A stretch of 64,000 nucleotides of DNA. It comes from CAZAYP01 sp964489425 [NCBI: uncultured Verrucomicrobiota bacterium]. Lineage in GTDB: Bacteria; Verrucomicrobiota; Kiritimatiellia; RZYC01. Each line of letters begins with the position of its first letter. Position 1 is the first letter of the stretch. The stretch is taken from assembly GCA_964489425.1 (NCBI GenBank), contig CAZAYP010000020.1:1-64000 (forward strand). Reading direction: 5' to 3'. Below the pieces are notes generated by a model. That model was not told the DNA's origin and did no database searches. It worked only from the letters and a program-made list of their open reading frames with translations. This document shows, one piece after another, positions 43,985 through 53,540 of the stretch. A program made the translations under genes and the position numbers.

Positions 43985-46403
43985 GGCGTCTCCCTGGGTG
44001 CCGGCGACCCGGCCAAGCCAGGCCAACGAACAAGAGCAGCCAGGTGATCGCGCTGAGTGCGGCGCTCCGATAGAAAAGGCGTGGCCGGTACACGAAGCGG
44101 ACGTGGCTGGGGCCCGCGGGCAGCGGCACCGCGCGGAACGCGTAGTTGGCCAGGCGGATCCGCTCCGGCCGGCCATTGATCTCGGCTTCCCAGCCGGGAT
44201 ACCAGGCGTCGTGGAGCACCAGCCAGGCCGGCCGGCGGACGGTCACGGAGATGTCCACTTCCTCCGGCCGGTAGCGGGTGATTTCCGGCGGCGCCACGAT
44301 GTCCGCCGGGTCCAGGGCCGGCGCCGATCCCGTGGCTTCCTCGAGCAGGCTCTGGCGGAGCGGGTCAAAGGATCCGACGGCCATGGCCGCGTACACCTGG
44401 CCCGGGTGCAGTCCGGACCGCATCGCCAGCGGCACAAAGGCGCGCGGCAGGCGCGCGGGATTCTCGTACACCGAAAGACCGGTGTTGGAAAGCGCCATGG
44501 GCAGTTCCGGATCCGCGAATTGCGTGGGCGTGGCGATATACCGGACGTTACAGAGGTTCCAGGTGTCGCGCACTGGCCGCGCGCGCAGCAGGGCGTTCAC
44601 GCGGTCGAGCATGAACGGATCGTAGCCGCAAAGGTCCTGGTAGCCCAGGATCATGGCCAGGTTCACGGGGCAGGCGCGGCTGCCGATGTCCCACCACCGG
44701 TCAAACAGCAGGCTGCGGTGCCAGTAGAAGCGCGCCCACTCGGCGCTGCCGCGTTCGCGCGCCCACTCCCGCAGGTCTGGCAGTTCGGCGGCGAGCCACT
44801 GGGTGTTGGTGCTGAGCAAGGGGAATGATCGAAAATAAAACTGTTGGCCAAGAAAATGAGATGCGCCCTGGATTGACGCGACCGACACCCGCTCATGGCC
44901 GGCCTGGCTGCGGATGAAGTCGAGGGCGGGCCTGACCGGGTCCATGTCCAGGTCGCGCCGCGGCTTCATGATCCGGTAGCCGGCGCCGAACGTGTACAGG
45001 TCGGCCATCAGCGCCACGCCCAGGCCGGCCATGAGATAGTATCTCCGCCGCGGGTGCTCCAGCACCGCGGCCAGGGTGCGCCGGTGGTAATGGTAGAGCA
45101 CGAACAGGATCAGCGCCGCGGCCAGCAGCAGGTAGCGGTACAGTTGCGAGTTCAGCACCGCGACGCCCGCCAGGAAGTACACGACCAACGCGCCGGTGAA
45201 CCGCCCCGCATACCGTGACCATTGCCGCCAGATGGCGTCCAGCCCCAGGGCCGCGAGCAGGGCCACGGCCGTGTACACCAGCAGCAGGTAATCGTGCGGC
45301 CAGCGGAACCAGCGCAGCACCTCCACCTGGAAGAACAGCCACGGGAAAAACGACGTGTACTGGCCCATGGCCAGGAACAGGCCCAAGAGGATCGCCAGCA
45401 GCAGCGGCGGCCGCAAGTCTTCGCCGCGCCGGACCATCAGCCCGCACAGCGCCAGCGCCCCGGCCGCGGCGCCCAGGTACGGCATGAAAATGACCAGCAT
45501 CGGGTAGATCGGCGGGTACGGCGCGCCATTGAGCCAGTGCATGAACGGCCAGGCCGCCAGCTTCAACAAGGTGGGCCGGATGGAGAAGTTGACGTAGGTA
45601 TCCATCTGCAGGATCCCGCCTTGACGGGGCGACATGCGAATGAATTCCAGCGCCGGGAACAACAGCACCGCAACCAGCCCCAGTACCAGCGCGCCGGCCG
45701 CGGCCGCGCCCAACAGCACCCCGGCCAGGCGGCGCCAGCGGCCGTGGTAGACCTGGCCGGAGACCAGGAACACCGCCAGCAGGCCCACCATGACCTGGCA
45801 AATGAGGAAGATGCCCGGCGATCCCCCGAGAAAGCCCAGCGCCGTGATCAGGGCCAGGAACAGCGTGCGCTTGCCGGTCGGCCGGTCGAACAGCAGGTGC
45901 AGGGCCAGCAGTTCCCACGGCAGCCAGCACGCGGTGCTGACGTACGGGAGGTGGACAAACTCGTAGGCCATGAAACTTCCGTAGGTGAACATGATCGCGC
46001 CGGCCGTGGCCGCGAACACGCCCGCCCGGTACCGGCGCAGCAGCCAGAACATGCCCAGCGCGGCCACGATGCAGTTGAGCACGCGCAGCAGCGCGATCGC
46101 CTCGAAATAAGGCAGGAACATCACCAGCCATTTGAGCGGATAGAACAGGTGGTTTTCCGGGTTGACGTAGTAGGGCATGCCGCAGAACACGTGGGGGTTC
46201 CACAACGGGAACTCGCCGGCCAGCAGGCGCCGGCGCGCGTACGTCCACCACGGGTAATATTGCGCGATCAGGTCGTCGATGAAGAAACAGTGGCTGGTAA
46301 AAACCGCCCGGAAATACCAGAGGAACGGCAGGAGCATCAGCCCCAGCACGGCATAACGCTCCGTGGGCCGCGTCAGGTGGAACTCCGCCGGCAGCTTGAT
46401 CAT
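43974..46403 (-). CDS. YfhO-like membrane protein
   Basis: This 809-aa protein starts at ATG 46403, which overlaps the propeller gene stop by 4 nt. About 12 membrane segments precede a C-terminal periplasmic domain. Recognisable are HCFFIDDLIAQYYPWWTYAR, FPLWNPHVFCGMPYYVNPE, PLKWLVMFLPYF, and the tail PAWLVLHDAWYPGWEAEING. These occur in the YfhO family, lipid-linked sugar transferases that decorate teichoic acids or glycoproteins (B. subtilis YfhO glycosylates lipoteichoic acid). The acidic loop in DDLIAQYYPWW is the likely catalytic site. Here the acceptor is unknown; as a Gram-negative-type genome it lacks an obvious teichoic acid. Confidence 0.8.
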   Translation of the reverse strand: MIKLPAEFHLTRPTERYAVLGLMLLPFLWYFRAVFTSHCFFIDDLIAQYYPWWTYARRRLLAGEFPLWNPHVFCGMPYYVNPENHLFYPLKWLVMFLPYFEAIALLRVLNCIVAALGMFWLLRRYRAGVFAATAGAIMFTYGSFMAYEFVHLPYVSTACWLPWELLALHLLFDRPTGKRTLFLALITALGFLGGSPGIFLICQVMVGLLAVFLVSGQVYHGRWRRLAGVLLGAAAAGALVLGLVAVLLFPALEFIRMSPRQGGILQMDTYVNFSIRPTLLKLAAWPFMHWLNGAPYPPIYPMLVIFMPYLGAAAGALALCGLMVRRGEDLRPPLLLAILLGLFLAMGQYTSFFPWLFFQVEVLRWFRWPHDYLLLVYTAVALLAALGLDAIWRQWSRYAGRFTGALVVYFLAGVAVLNSQLYRYLLLAAALILFVLYHYHRRTLAAVLEHPRRRYYLMAGLGVALMADLYTFGAGYRIMKPRRDLDMDPVRPALDFIRSQAGHERVSVASIQGASHFLGQQFYFRSFPLLSTNTQWLAAELPDLREWARERGSAEWARFYWHRSLLFDRWWDIGSRACPVNLAMILGYQDLCGYDPFMLDRVNALLRARPVRDTWNLCNVRYIATPTQFADPELPMALSNTGLSVYENPARLPRAFVPLAMRSGLHPGQVYAAMAVGSFDPLRQSLLEEATGSAPALDPADIVAPPEITRYRPEEVDISVTVRRPAWLVLHDAWYPGWEAEINGRPERIRLANYAFRAVPLPAGPSHVRFVYRPRLFYRSAALSAITWLLLFVGLAWPGRRHPGRRHAD

Positions 46404-47866
46404 GGCGCCGGCTCCCGGAACACGAGGCGCAGCACCCCTTCGTTGGCCGTGCCAACCCACACCACACCCGGCGCGTCCAAGGCCAGCGCGGTGATCGCAG
46501 CGGGCAAGGCCCGGCCGCGCAGGCGGACTTCCTGCCAGGCGCCGGCGCGCCAGCGCCACAGGCCGTGGCGGCGCGTGCCTACCCACCAGCCGCCCGCCGG
46601 GTCCGGGACCGTCACCGTGGGCTGAAACCCGCGGAGGCTGGGTGCACCCGGCGGCGGGCCTCCGGTGGAAGCTTGCGCATTGTTCTCGGCCATGGCCCTC
46701 ATAACGGACGCGAGCATAGTTGATTTGTTCCCATTGCACAACCCTGCCGGAGCCAGGCAGGTGGCGCCGGTGGCCGTGAGGACCGCGACTCCGCCATCGG
46801 CCAGCGGGACCAAGGCGCGCACCTGGTTGTCGGGCAGGCCGGCCGGGTTCGACCACGCGGCCAGGCGGGCGCCCGCGCACCGTGCCACGCCGCCTTCCAT
46901 GGCCAGCCACATGGCGTTGCCCGGCCCGCGGCGAATGCGCAGGACCTGGCCCAGGGCGTCCCCGCCGGACACCGGCAGGTCGCGCCATGCCGCGCCGCGA
47001 TGGAGCGTTACCACCCGCGGCCCGCCGCGGCCGTAGCCGATCCACAGCCAGCCCGCGGCGTCCATGGCCAGCGTGGCCACGTGGTTCGCGCGCAGGCCGG
47101 ACCCGGTGGGGATGCGCGGGTCGGCCGCGTACCGCACGCGCCAGCCCGTGCCGTCATCGTGCGCCAATCCCTGGCGGGTGCCAACCCAGGGCCGGCCGCG
47201 CTCGTCGGTGACCACGCACAGGGTTTCGTTGCAGGGCAGGGTGCCGGTCAAAGGGAACTGCAGCAGGTCGCGCCGGAACGTCTCGTGGCTGCCGTCGGGC
47301 CGGTGATGGCTCAGGCCGTTTTCGTAGGCCACCCACACGGATCCGTCCGCGGCAGCATGCAAATCATGCACGCTGCGCCGCGCAAACTCGTGGGATTCCG
47401 CAATGGGCTGGAAGCGGCCATTGACAAAGCCGCAGACGCCGCGCGCCGTGCCCGCGAGCAGCCCGGCCGCCGGATCCCAAAGCACGGCCGTGGCCAGGTC
47501 GTCGTTCAAGCCCTCTGCGGTAGTGAAGGCATCCACCCGGCCGTTTTGCACGCGCGCCACGCCCTGGGCCGAGGCTACCCACGGTTCGCCCTCGGGACCC
47601 GCGGCCAGCGCCAGGAGGGTGTGACCCGGCAACCCGTCGGCACGCGTCCAAATGCGGGCAACGGTCCCGTTGGATTGCCACTGGACCAAGCCACCTTCCG
47701 TGGCCGCCCAAAACCCGCCATCTTGGGCCGGGAGCACATCGTGCACTGGCCGCAACGCGGTGTAACACTGCGCAGCCATGGGTTCCAAGATCGGCGCAGG
47801 GCCACCCCGGGCCGGCGCTGCTGCCGCCAGGATCAGGACCAACCATGATCTGAACATGACATCCAT
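46400..47866 (-). CDS. exported two-component-regulator-type propeller without kinase
   Basis: This 488-aa protein starts at ATG 47866 or 47857; TTG 47878 would overlap the upstream gene. A signal peptide (SWLVLILAAAAPARGG) precedes about ten Reg_prop beta-propeller blades, such as GGFWAATEGGLVQWQSNGTV, GVVWVGTANEGVLRLVF and ADGSVWVAYENGLSHHRPDG. This is the sensor half of hybrid two-component systems in Bacteroidetes, but no membrane helix, Y_Y_Y domain or kinase follows. It may be a periplasmic ligand receptor for the operon. It overlaps the YfhO gene by 4 nt. Confidence 0.75.
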   Translation of the reverse strand: MDVMFRSWLVLILAAAAPARGGPAPILEPMAAQCYTALRPVHDVLPAQDGGFWAATEGGLVQWQSNGTVARIWTRADGLPGHTLLALAAGPEGEPWVASAQGVARVQNGRVDAFTTAEGLNDDLATAVLWDPAAGLLAGTARGVCGFVNGRFQPIAESHEFARRSVHDLHAAADGSVWVAYENGLSHHRPDGSHETFRRDLLQFPLTGTLPCNETLCVVTDERGRPWVGTRQGLAHDDGTGWRVRYAADPRIPTGSGLRANHVATLAMDAAGWLWIGYGRGGPRVVTLHRGAAWRDLPVSGGDALGQVLRIRRGPGNAMWLAMEGGVARCAGARLAAWSNPAGLPDNQVRALVPLADGGVAVLTATGATCLAPAGLCNGNKSTMLASVMRAMAENNAQASTGGPPPGAPSLRGFQPTVTVPDPAGGWWVGTRRHGLWRWRAGAWQEVRLRGRALPAAITALALDAPGVVWVGTANEGVLRLVFREPAP

Positions 47867-47867
47867 G

Positions 47868-48863
47868 CTACGGCTCAAAAACCACCGGCCGCCGGAAAAA
47901 CAGGCCGTCTTCCAGCATTTTCAAGATAACCCCGCCCTCGTGGTCGCGCGGGAGTTCCGTGCCGGCCAGGTAAAGCAGCGTCATGTACATGTCCGCCGGG
48001 TTCACGGCCAGGGGCGTTGGCGGGGCTTGTACCAACGGGCCCCAGGCCAGGAAAAGGCCGGGCGCAGCCGGAGGTGATTGGCCGCCATCCGCAAGCAGCA
48101 CGGCGGTTGCACCGGCTGCGACTACCTCCTGCAAGAACGCCAGCAGGCCCTGGTCGAGAACCGCGCCATAGCGCATGGCCAGGCTGGGATCTGATCGCGC
48201 GGCCAGGTTGGAATAACCAGACAGATTCAGGAACACATGGGCCCCTGGATACGTCTGCATGGCAAGCCGGGCCACTTTCAGGAGCGTCATATCACCAGCC
48301 ATGCTGAGGGCCCAAGCATCCATCGCGCTGGTCTTCATTCCGTCCTCGGTGGCCGTACGGATGTAAACCACCAGCGCGCGCCATCCTGGCAACTGGCGGT
48401 CCAGAGGCGTGGCCGTGGAATTTGTTGCCATTCGTTGCAGGTCAGGGTAGGGGGGGATGACCAGGAGGCGCCCCGGTGTGGCGCGTGGCGTGCGCGTATC
48501 CCACCCGACCAGGACCACGTCCGCGCCCTGTTCCGCCAGGCGGTGCCAGATGGGGCGCGGCCGGCCAGGGCTAGCGGCGCGGCCGTTGAACAGGTCGTTC
48601 GCGAATTCGTCCGGCGGTTGCCCAGGCGTGCCCAAGGTTCCGGTCACGGGCGCCTGATCCAGAATGTTCTGCAGCCGCGGCGTCCGGCCGTCTGACCCGG
48701 CGCGCGCGAGCAAGTCCCAATCCAGGCCTGGCACCCAGGCCACGCACAGCCGGGCTCGGGTGTCCAACCGGGGCCCGGGCCCCGTGACCCTGAGCCCGGC
48801 CCAAACCCCGGCCATGGCCAGGCCCGCGGCCGCGAGGTGCAACACCATGGCGCGCGGCATCAT
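47868..48863 (-). CDS. degenerate phosphodiesterase/alkaline phosphatase-fold protein
   Basis: This 331-aa protein has an N-terminal signal or anchor segment (VLHLAAAGLAMAGVWAGLRV). VAWVPGLDWDLLARAGSDGR with TPRLQNIL resembles the first strand and first metal Asp region of type I phosphodiesterases. NPADMYMTLLYLAGTELPRD with HEGGVILKML resembles their C-terminal block. The nucleophile region and the second DH pair are not recognisable, so the enzyme is probably inactive or very divergent. Its start overlaps the larger membrane gene by 4 nt. In related clusters such proteins edit phosphate groups on surface glycans; here the role is open. Confidence 0.55.
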   Translation of the reverse strand: MMPRAMVLHLAAAGLAMAGVWAGLRVTGPGPRLDTRARLCVAWVPGLDWDLLARAGSDGRTPRLQNILDQAPVTGTLGTPGQPPDEFANDLFNGRAASPGRPRPIWHRLAEQGADVVLVGWDTRTPRATPGRLLVIPPYPDLQRMATNSTATPLDRQLPGWRALVVYIRTATEDGMKTSAMDAWALSMAGDMTLLKVARLAMQTYPGAHVFLNLSGYSNLAARSDPSLAMRYGAVLDQGLLAFLQEVVAAGATAVLLADGGQSPPAAPGLFLAWGPLVQAPPTPLAVNPADMYMTLLYLAGTELPRDHEGGVILKMLEDGLFFRRPVVFEP

Positions 48864-51283
48864 GGGTCACCCCGCAGGAAAATGTCGGCCACGTAAAGCC
48901 GGCCGAACGGGTACAGGTACTGGACGCGAACCTCGCGCACCACCATGGGTTCCGGAAGATCCCAGGCGCTATGGAAGATCAACTGCTCGTAAAAAGAGCT
49001 GGAATAGGCCCGGGTAATGAAGAACCGCGCCGGCTGCGCGGCAACCATGGTGTGCTGGAGGAGGCCCCGGTTTTCCGGCCGCAGCCACGACTGCTCGGCG
49101 GTGTCGATGCCCGCGCGCAGGCGGAACGCGACGCAGCGGCCATGGATGTCTTCCACCACCACCTCGGCCACCTCGACGCCTTGCGGGATGGCATGGCCGA
49201 ACACCAGGCTGGACAGCAGTTCGAGCCGCTCGACCGGCAAGGGATACGCGCTGGCCAGCACGGCCGGTTTGTCGGGCGCCACTTCCGCATGGTACGACTC
49301 AAGCCGGTGAAACTGTTCCGGGGTGGCCGGCGAGCGGCGGCCCGCGTACCAGAGCGCTGCCTGCACGGCCATGGCCAACGCCAGGGCCAGAACCAGCACC
49401 ACGGGCAGGCGCATCCGCACCCGGGTGGCGCGCAGCCAATCCCCGTAGCTCCCGGCCACCTTGTACCCAAGCCCGGCCACGAGGAGGAACAGGCACAGGA
49501 TGACCCCGACATCCCGCCAGTTGCCGGCCTGCCACGCGTGAAACATGCGGGACGCAAAGAAAACATGGTTGGCCCAGCGGTCGCCGACCAGGCTTTGCAG
49601 CGCCGCCGGGTATTCGCGCGCTTGGAATTCGCATAGCGCCCGCAGGGTCAGCGGCGCCGCGCATTGGGCCTGCGGTTCGGGAATGCCTTGCGGAATGAAC
49701 AGTCCGCGGTACCCGGCCATCAACTGGACGTTCCAGAGCACGGCCACGGCCAGCAGGCCGCTGACCACCCCCAGCGGCACGCGCCGGAGCACGGCCTGCA
49801 GCAGCGCCGCGCCGCCGAGGATGAACAGCGGGGTCAGGTGGATAAAGAACCGGTTGGAAAACCCGATCCCGCTCCACCAGATGGACCAGCTGGCATAAAT
49901 GTAAAACGACAGGCCGGTGACCATGATGGCGCCCAGCGCCAGCACGCGGTCGCGCCGGACCATCCACAGCAGCCCGGCCGTGGCCGGCAGCAGCAGCGGC
50001 GACCAGGCAAACAGGCCGTGGCGCGCGGTGTCGAAAAACAGCCCCAGCCATTGCGGGTGCAGCCAGTCGTGGTAATCGCCGACATCGCCGTACGGCGCGG
50101 CCAGCCAGTGGCCGGACCGGATTTTCCAGATCGCGAACTGGGGCGAGAAGACCAGCATCGCCACCGCAGCACACAAGAGCAGGCCCGCGGCCCCTTGCGC
50201 CAGATCCCGCCGCCGGCCACCACGCCAATGCCCCAGCCATTCCAGGACCGGGAACACTGCCACCAGGCCGGCCGTGGGCTGGGTCAGTCCGAGCAGTCCC
50301 AGGACCAGTCCCAGCACGGCCCACTGGCCCAAGGTGCGCCGCGCCCGCGTACGCTGCCACAGCAGCAGGAACAACGCGGTAAGGCCAAAGGCAAACGGGT
50401 GGGCCCAGCCATTCCAGGTGAACATGAAGAAGGGCAGCGGCGACGCCAGCCAGATCGCCAGCGTAGCCAGCCGGCTGTCCCGCCGGCCGAAGAACTCGCG
50501 CGCCAGGCGGTACGACGCCAGGACGCCTGCCAGCCCGAAAAAACACGACGCCAGGCTGACCATGACCAAGTAGGGCGTGCTGTACCCGTTGGCGGTCACA
50601 GGCCAACCCAACGCGCGCAATCCCAGCACCAACCCGTGCGCCGCGAGGAAGAACGGCGCCTCGAGCAGCGGCGTGCCCAGGTAACGCGCCGAGGGCCAGG
50701 GGAACGGGTTGTAATAACGGTAGGTGTTATGGATGCAGACTTGGTTGAACAGGTCCAGGTCGCGGTCCAGGGCCACGGAGACAAGCTGGGCATAGTACTG
50801 GAACGCATCGTGCAGGATGCAGGGCTGGAATCCCAATAAGAGGCCGGCCGCGAAAACCGCTCCGAACAACCCAGCGGACCGGCATGGGCCGCGTCCTGTC
50901 CCGGTGGCAGCACGCGCCGCCAGCCACGGGCCAAGCCAGGCCGCCCCCGCAGCGCATACCACGAACAGCGGCAGGGCCGGTGCGCCGGCCAGGTAGCCGG
51001 CCGGCGCCAGGCACGCCAGTTGCAGCGGCAGCAGCGCGCGCGCGGTGCGCAGCGCCATTTGATCCGCGGGGCATCCGCCCCGGCGCATAACCGCGCTTTG
51101 CCGATCCCATGCCAGCATCGCGCCGATCCACGCCAGGACCAGGGGCCCAACCCAAACCGCCCAACCGCCGGCGGCGGGCAGGGGATGGCGGAGACAATAA
51201 AAAGCAACGCCCCACGAGATCGTCAAGCCGGCCACCGTGGCCAGGTGGCACATGCCGGACCCTGGGGCGTTGTGTGCGGTCAT
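48860..51283 (-). CDS. large polytopic glycosyltransferase-like membrane protein
   Basis: This 807-aa protein starts at ATG 51283, whose A is the last base of the upstream TGA. Over a dozen membrane helices end near residue 630; a periplasmic beta-rich domain follows (LRPENRGLLQHTMVAAQPAR, VREVRVQYLYPFGRLYVADI). LLLGFQPCILHDAFQYYAQL with an acidic motif near residue 160, and FNQVCIHNTYRYYNPFPWPS, fit the first catalytic loop of GT-C dolichyl/undecaprenyl-phosphate sugar transferases (GT39/83 type). Acceptor and sugar are unknown. With the YfhO-like and GT39-like proteins it forms a three-enzyme set. Confidence 0.65.
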   Translation of the reverse strand: MTAHNAPGSGMCHLATVAGLTISWGVAFYCLRHPLPAAGGWAVWVGPLVLAWIGAMLAWDRQSAVMRRGGCPADQMALRTARALLPLQLACLAPAGYLAGAPALPLFVVCAAGAAWLGPWLAARAATGTGRGPCRSAGLFGAVFAAGLLLGFQPCILHDAFQYYAQLVSVALDRDLDLFNQVCIHNTYRYYNPFPWPSARYLGTPLLEAPFFLAAHGLVLGLRALGWPVTANGYSTPYLVMVSLASCFFGLAGVLASYRLAREFFGRRDSRLATLAIWLASPLPFFMFTWNGWAHPFAFGLTALFLLLWQRTRARRTLGQWAVLGLVLGLLGLTQPTAGLVAVFPVLEWLGHWRGGRRRDLAQGAAGLLLCAAVAMLVFSPQFAIWKIRSGHWLAAPYGDVGDYHDWLHPQWLGLFFDTARHGLFAWSPLLLPATAGLLWMVRRDRVLALGAIMVTGLSFYIYASWSIWWSGIGFSNRFFIHLTPLFILGGAALLQAVLRRVPLGVVSGLLAVAVLWNVQLMAGYRGLFIPQGIPEPQAQCAAPLTLRALCEFQAREYPAALQSLVGDRWANHVFFASRMFHAWQAGNWRDVGVILCLFLLVAGLGYKVAGSYGDWLRATRVRMRLPVVLVLALALAMAVQAALWYAGRRSPATPEQFHRLESYHAEVAPDKPAVLASAYPLPVERLELLSSLVFGHAIPQGVEVAEVVVEDIHGRCVAFRLRAGIDTAEQSWLRPENRGLLQHTMVAAQPARFFITRAYSSSFYEQLIFHSAWDLPEPMVVREVRVQYLYPFGRLYVADIFLRGDP

Positions 51284-51852
51284 CAGGCGGCGGGGATCGC
51301 CGAGGGCGCGGCGCGGCGCAGCGCCAGGCCCAGGGACAGGATGGGCGCGCCGGTGATAATCAGTTGGATGCCCACCAAGGTGCCCACGAACCACAGGCCG
51401 GATCCCGGCAACCCGGCCCACAGGATCGCCCCCAGGACGACGTTGAGCAGGCCGCTCGCGAGCGCCCACCCCCATCCCTGGAGCGGCCGCAGCCGCAGGC
51501 CCAGCATCACGATCATCCAGCCGCTGACGATGAAGTAAGCCAGCAGCACGTAGGTCATGAGGTCCAGCCATTGCATGGGGCGGGCGATCATCCAGCCGCC
51601 GACCACGGCGGCCAGCCCGGCAATGATCAGGCCGGCCAGGCGGATGGCGATCCGCTCGTGAGCCAGCAGGTGCAAGGCGGCCTGGGATACTCCGGCCAGC
51701 ACCAGCAGCGCGCCCAGCATGATGACGATCGTCAGGCCGGTGGCGAGCGGCGACAGGACGCTCAGCAGGCCCAGCAGGCACAGCAGCCCGCCCACGCCGA
51801 CAAACAAGCCCCCGCGTTTTTGATTCCCGGCAAATCCAATATCCGTGGTCAT
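51283..51852 (-). CDS. HdeD-like (DUF308) membrane protein
   Basis: This 189-aa protein starts at ATG 51852, preceded by GGAGG. It has six helices in two repeats of DUF308 type (LLCLLGLLSVLSPLATGLTI; LIIAGLAAVVGGWMIARPMQ; VIMLGALLVLAGVSQAAL). HdeD proteins are inner-membrane acid-stress and envelope-stress factors in enterobacteria; elsewhere their role is unknown. First gene of the seven-gene operon, with 101 nt to the histidine kinase stop upstream. Confidence 0.82.
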   Translation of the reverse strand: MTTDIGFAGNQKRGGLFVGVGGLLCLLGLLSVLSPLATGLTIVIMLGALLVLAGVSQAALHLLAHERIAIRLAGLIIAGLAAVVGGWMIARPMQWLDLMTYVLLAYFIVSGWMIVMLGLRLRPLQGWGWALASGLLNVVLGAILWAGLPGSGLWFVGTLVGIQLIITGAPILSLGLALRRAAPSAIPAA

Positions 51853-51953
51853 GCGTCCTCCGTTGGTTGTGAAGACAAAGCTTAGCAGGCCACCGCGCCA
51901 CGTCAAGGCTGGCGCAACCGCCTGCGGCTTCAAAAGCCGGCCCGGCGGGCGGA

Positions 51954-53531
51954 TCAGGCCACTTCGAACGGGGCGACGAAATGCATGACCGTGCCTTGAC
52001 CGACCTGGCTCTCCGCCCAAATACGTCCCCCCATCAACTGCGCGAGGCGTTGGGCAATCGCCAGGCCCAAGCCGGTGCCGCCGAACCGGAGTTGGATGCT
52101 GTCATCGGCCTGGACAAATGGCAGGAACACATCCTGCATCCGTTCCGGAGGAATACCAATGCCCGTATCGCTGACGGTAAACTCCAGTTCCACCCGGGGC
52201 GGGTCCGGACGGGTGTCCCGCACACGCACATCCAGCACCACTTCGCCGCGTTCGGTGAACTTGATGGCGTTGCTCAGGAAATTCCACAAGATCTGGTGCA
52301 GCCGCAGGGGATCGCCCAGCACAAAGGCCGGAACTTCCGGCTGCAGCGTGGACCGCAAGGCCACCTGCTTGGCGGCCGCCCGGGGCGCAAAAATCCCAAT
52401 CGCTTCTGATAGGAGCACCGCCGGGCTGATTTCCGTGGACCGCAGCGTCAGTTTCCCGGCTTCAATCCGGCTTAAATCCAGGAGATCGTCAAGCATGCGC
52501 AGCAGGTTGTTGCCGCACTGCTTGATCATCAGCAGGCACTGCTTGTGATCCTCGGCCAACGGCTCGTTCAGCAAGTAATCCACGTAGCCGACGATGGGGT
52601 TCAGGGGCGTGCGAATTTCGTGACCCATTTGCGACAGGAACATGGTTTTGGAACGGTTGGCGGTTTCCGCGGCTTCCTTGGCCAGGATCAACCCTTGCTC
52701 ATGTTCCTTGAGCTCCGTGATGTCCATGATGGAGCCGATGATTTCCACCGGCGCGCCATGGCTGTCCCGGCCCAGGACCGCCTGGTCGCGGAACCACCGG
52801 TACCCGCCGGTCTTCTGCCGCAGGCGCAGGATCCGCCAGCAGTCGTCGGTTTGGTCCACGCTGGCCAGCCAGGCGCTGTCGCCGGCCGCGTCATCAGGAT
52901 GGCTTTGTTCGGCCCAGAACCGCGGCTGGTCCAGGATTTCTTGCGGCGCGAAACCCAAGATGGCGGCCGCCTGGTTGCTGACGTAGGTGGTGGCGCCATG
53001 GCCGTCCAGCGCGCGGGTATAGATCACGGCCGGCGAGTTGGCGATGACAAACTCAAGCCGCCGCTTGGTGGCGGCCAGGCGGTCTTCGGCCGCGCGCATA
53101 TAGGTCTCGAGCGCCGCGCGCCGCTGGATTTCCTGCTGCAGCTGCTGCAGCTGGTGGAGCCGGTCGGATTCATCCCGCAGTTGCAGCAAGGCCCAGCGCT
53201 GCCCCTCCGCCATGAACGGGCGGATGACCGCGCTTTGCCGCATCAGGCCGTCCGAAAACCGGGTTTCTTTAAGGGGCACGATGTACTTGTGGATGACCTG
53301 GGACAGCACGTGGACCCGGCCGGATTGGATCGTCTGCTGGATCAGGGGGGCAATGCGTTGCCGCTTGGATGCCTGGCCCAGCAACGCATCCAAGGTGGCC
53401 GGTACCGGGGTGTCTGCCGGCCAGCGCGCAGTGAGCCAAGGATTCACGTAGCGGATGCGCAACTGATCATCCACCAGGACCATGCCGACATCCAGGTTGC
53501 CCCAGAACAAATTATAGTCAGGCGGGGCCAT
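51954..53531 (-). CDS. soluble PAS-domain sensor histidine kinase
   Basis: This 525-aa protein has no signal peptide or membrane helix. Residues 5-120 form a divergent PAS (MVLVDDQLRIRYVNPWLT), a coiled coil of about 40 aa follows (RLHQLQQLQQEIQRRAALET), and 150-275 is a second PAS with PAC tail (GAPVEIIGSIMDITELKEHE). The HisKA box is FLSQMGHEIRTPLNPIVGY with His near 310. The HATPase has NFLSNAIKFTERGEV (N), DTGIGIPPERM (G1) and FGGTGLGLAIAQRLAQLMGG (G2). It lies 9 nt after a CheY-like regulator, which is the likely substrate, and would sense a cytosolic or redox cue. Confidence 0.9.
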   Translation of the reverse strand: MAPPDYNLFWGNLDVGMVLVDDQLRIRYVNPWLTARWPADTPVPATLDALLGQASKRQRIAPLIQQTIQSGRVHVLSQVIHKYIVPLKETRFSDGLMRQSAVIRPFMAEGQRWALLQLRDESDRLHQLQQLQQEIQRRAALETYMRAAEDRLAATKRRLEFVIANSPAVIYTRALDGHGATTYVSNQAAAILGFAPQEILDQPRFWAEQSHPDDAAGDSAWLASVDQTDDCWRILRLRQKTGGYRWFRDQAVLGRDSHGAPVEIIGSIMDITELKEHEQGLILAKEAAETANRSKTMFLSQMGHEIRTPLNPIVGYVDYLLNEPLAEDHKQCLLMIKQCGNNLLRMLDDLLDLSRIEAGKLTLRSTEISPAVLLSEAIGIFAPRAAAKQVALRSTLQPEVPAFVLGDPLRLHQILWNFLSNAIKFTERGEVVLDVRVRDTRPDPPRVELEFTVSDTGIGIPPERMQDVFLPFVQADDSIQLRFGGTGLGLAIAQRLAQLMGGRIWAESQVGQGTVMHFVAPFEVA

Positions 53532-53540
53532 GGGCGCGCT

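Noticed and set aside
48860-51901. Longer reading of the GT-like gene from 51901
   Set aside because: The extra 200 codons overlap the HdeD-like gene on the same strand in another frame and have no protein character.
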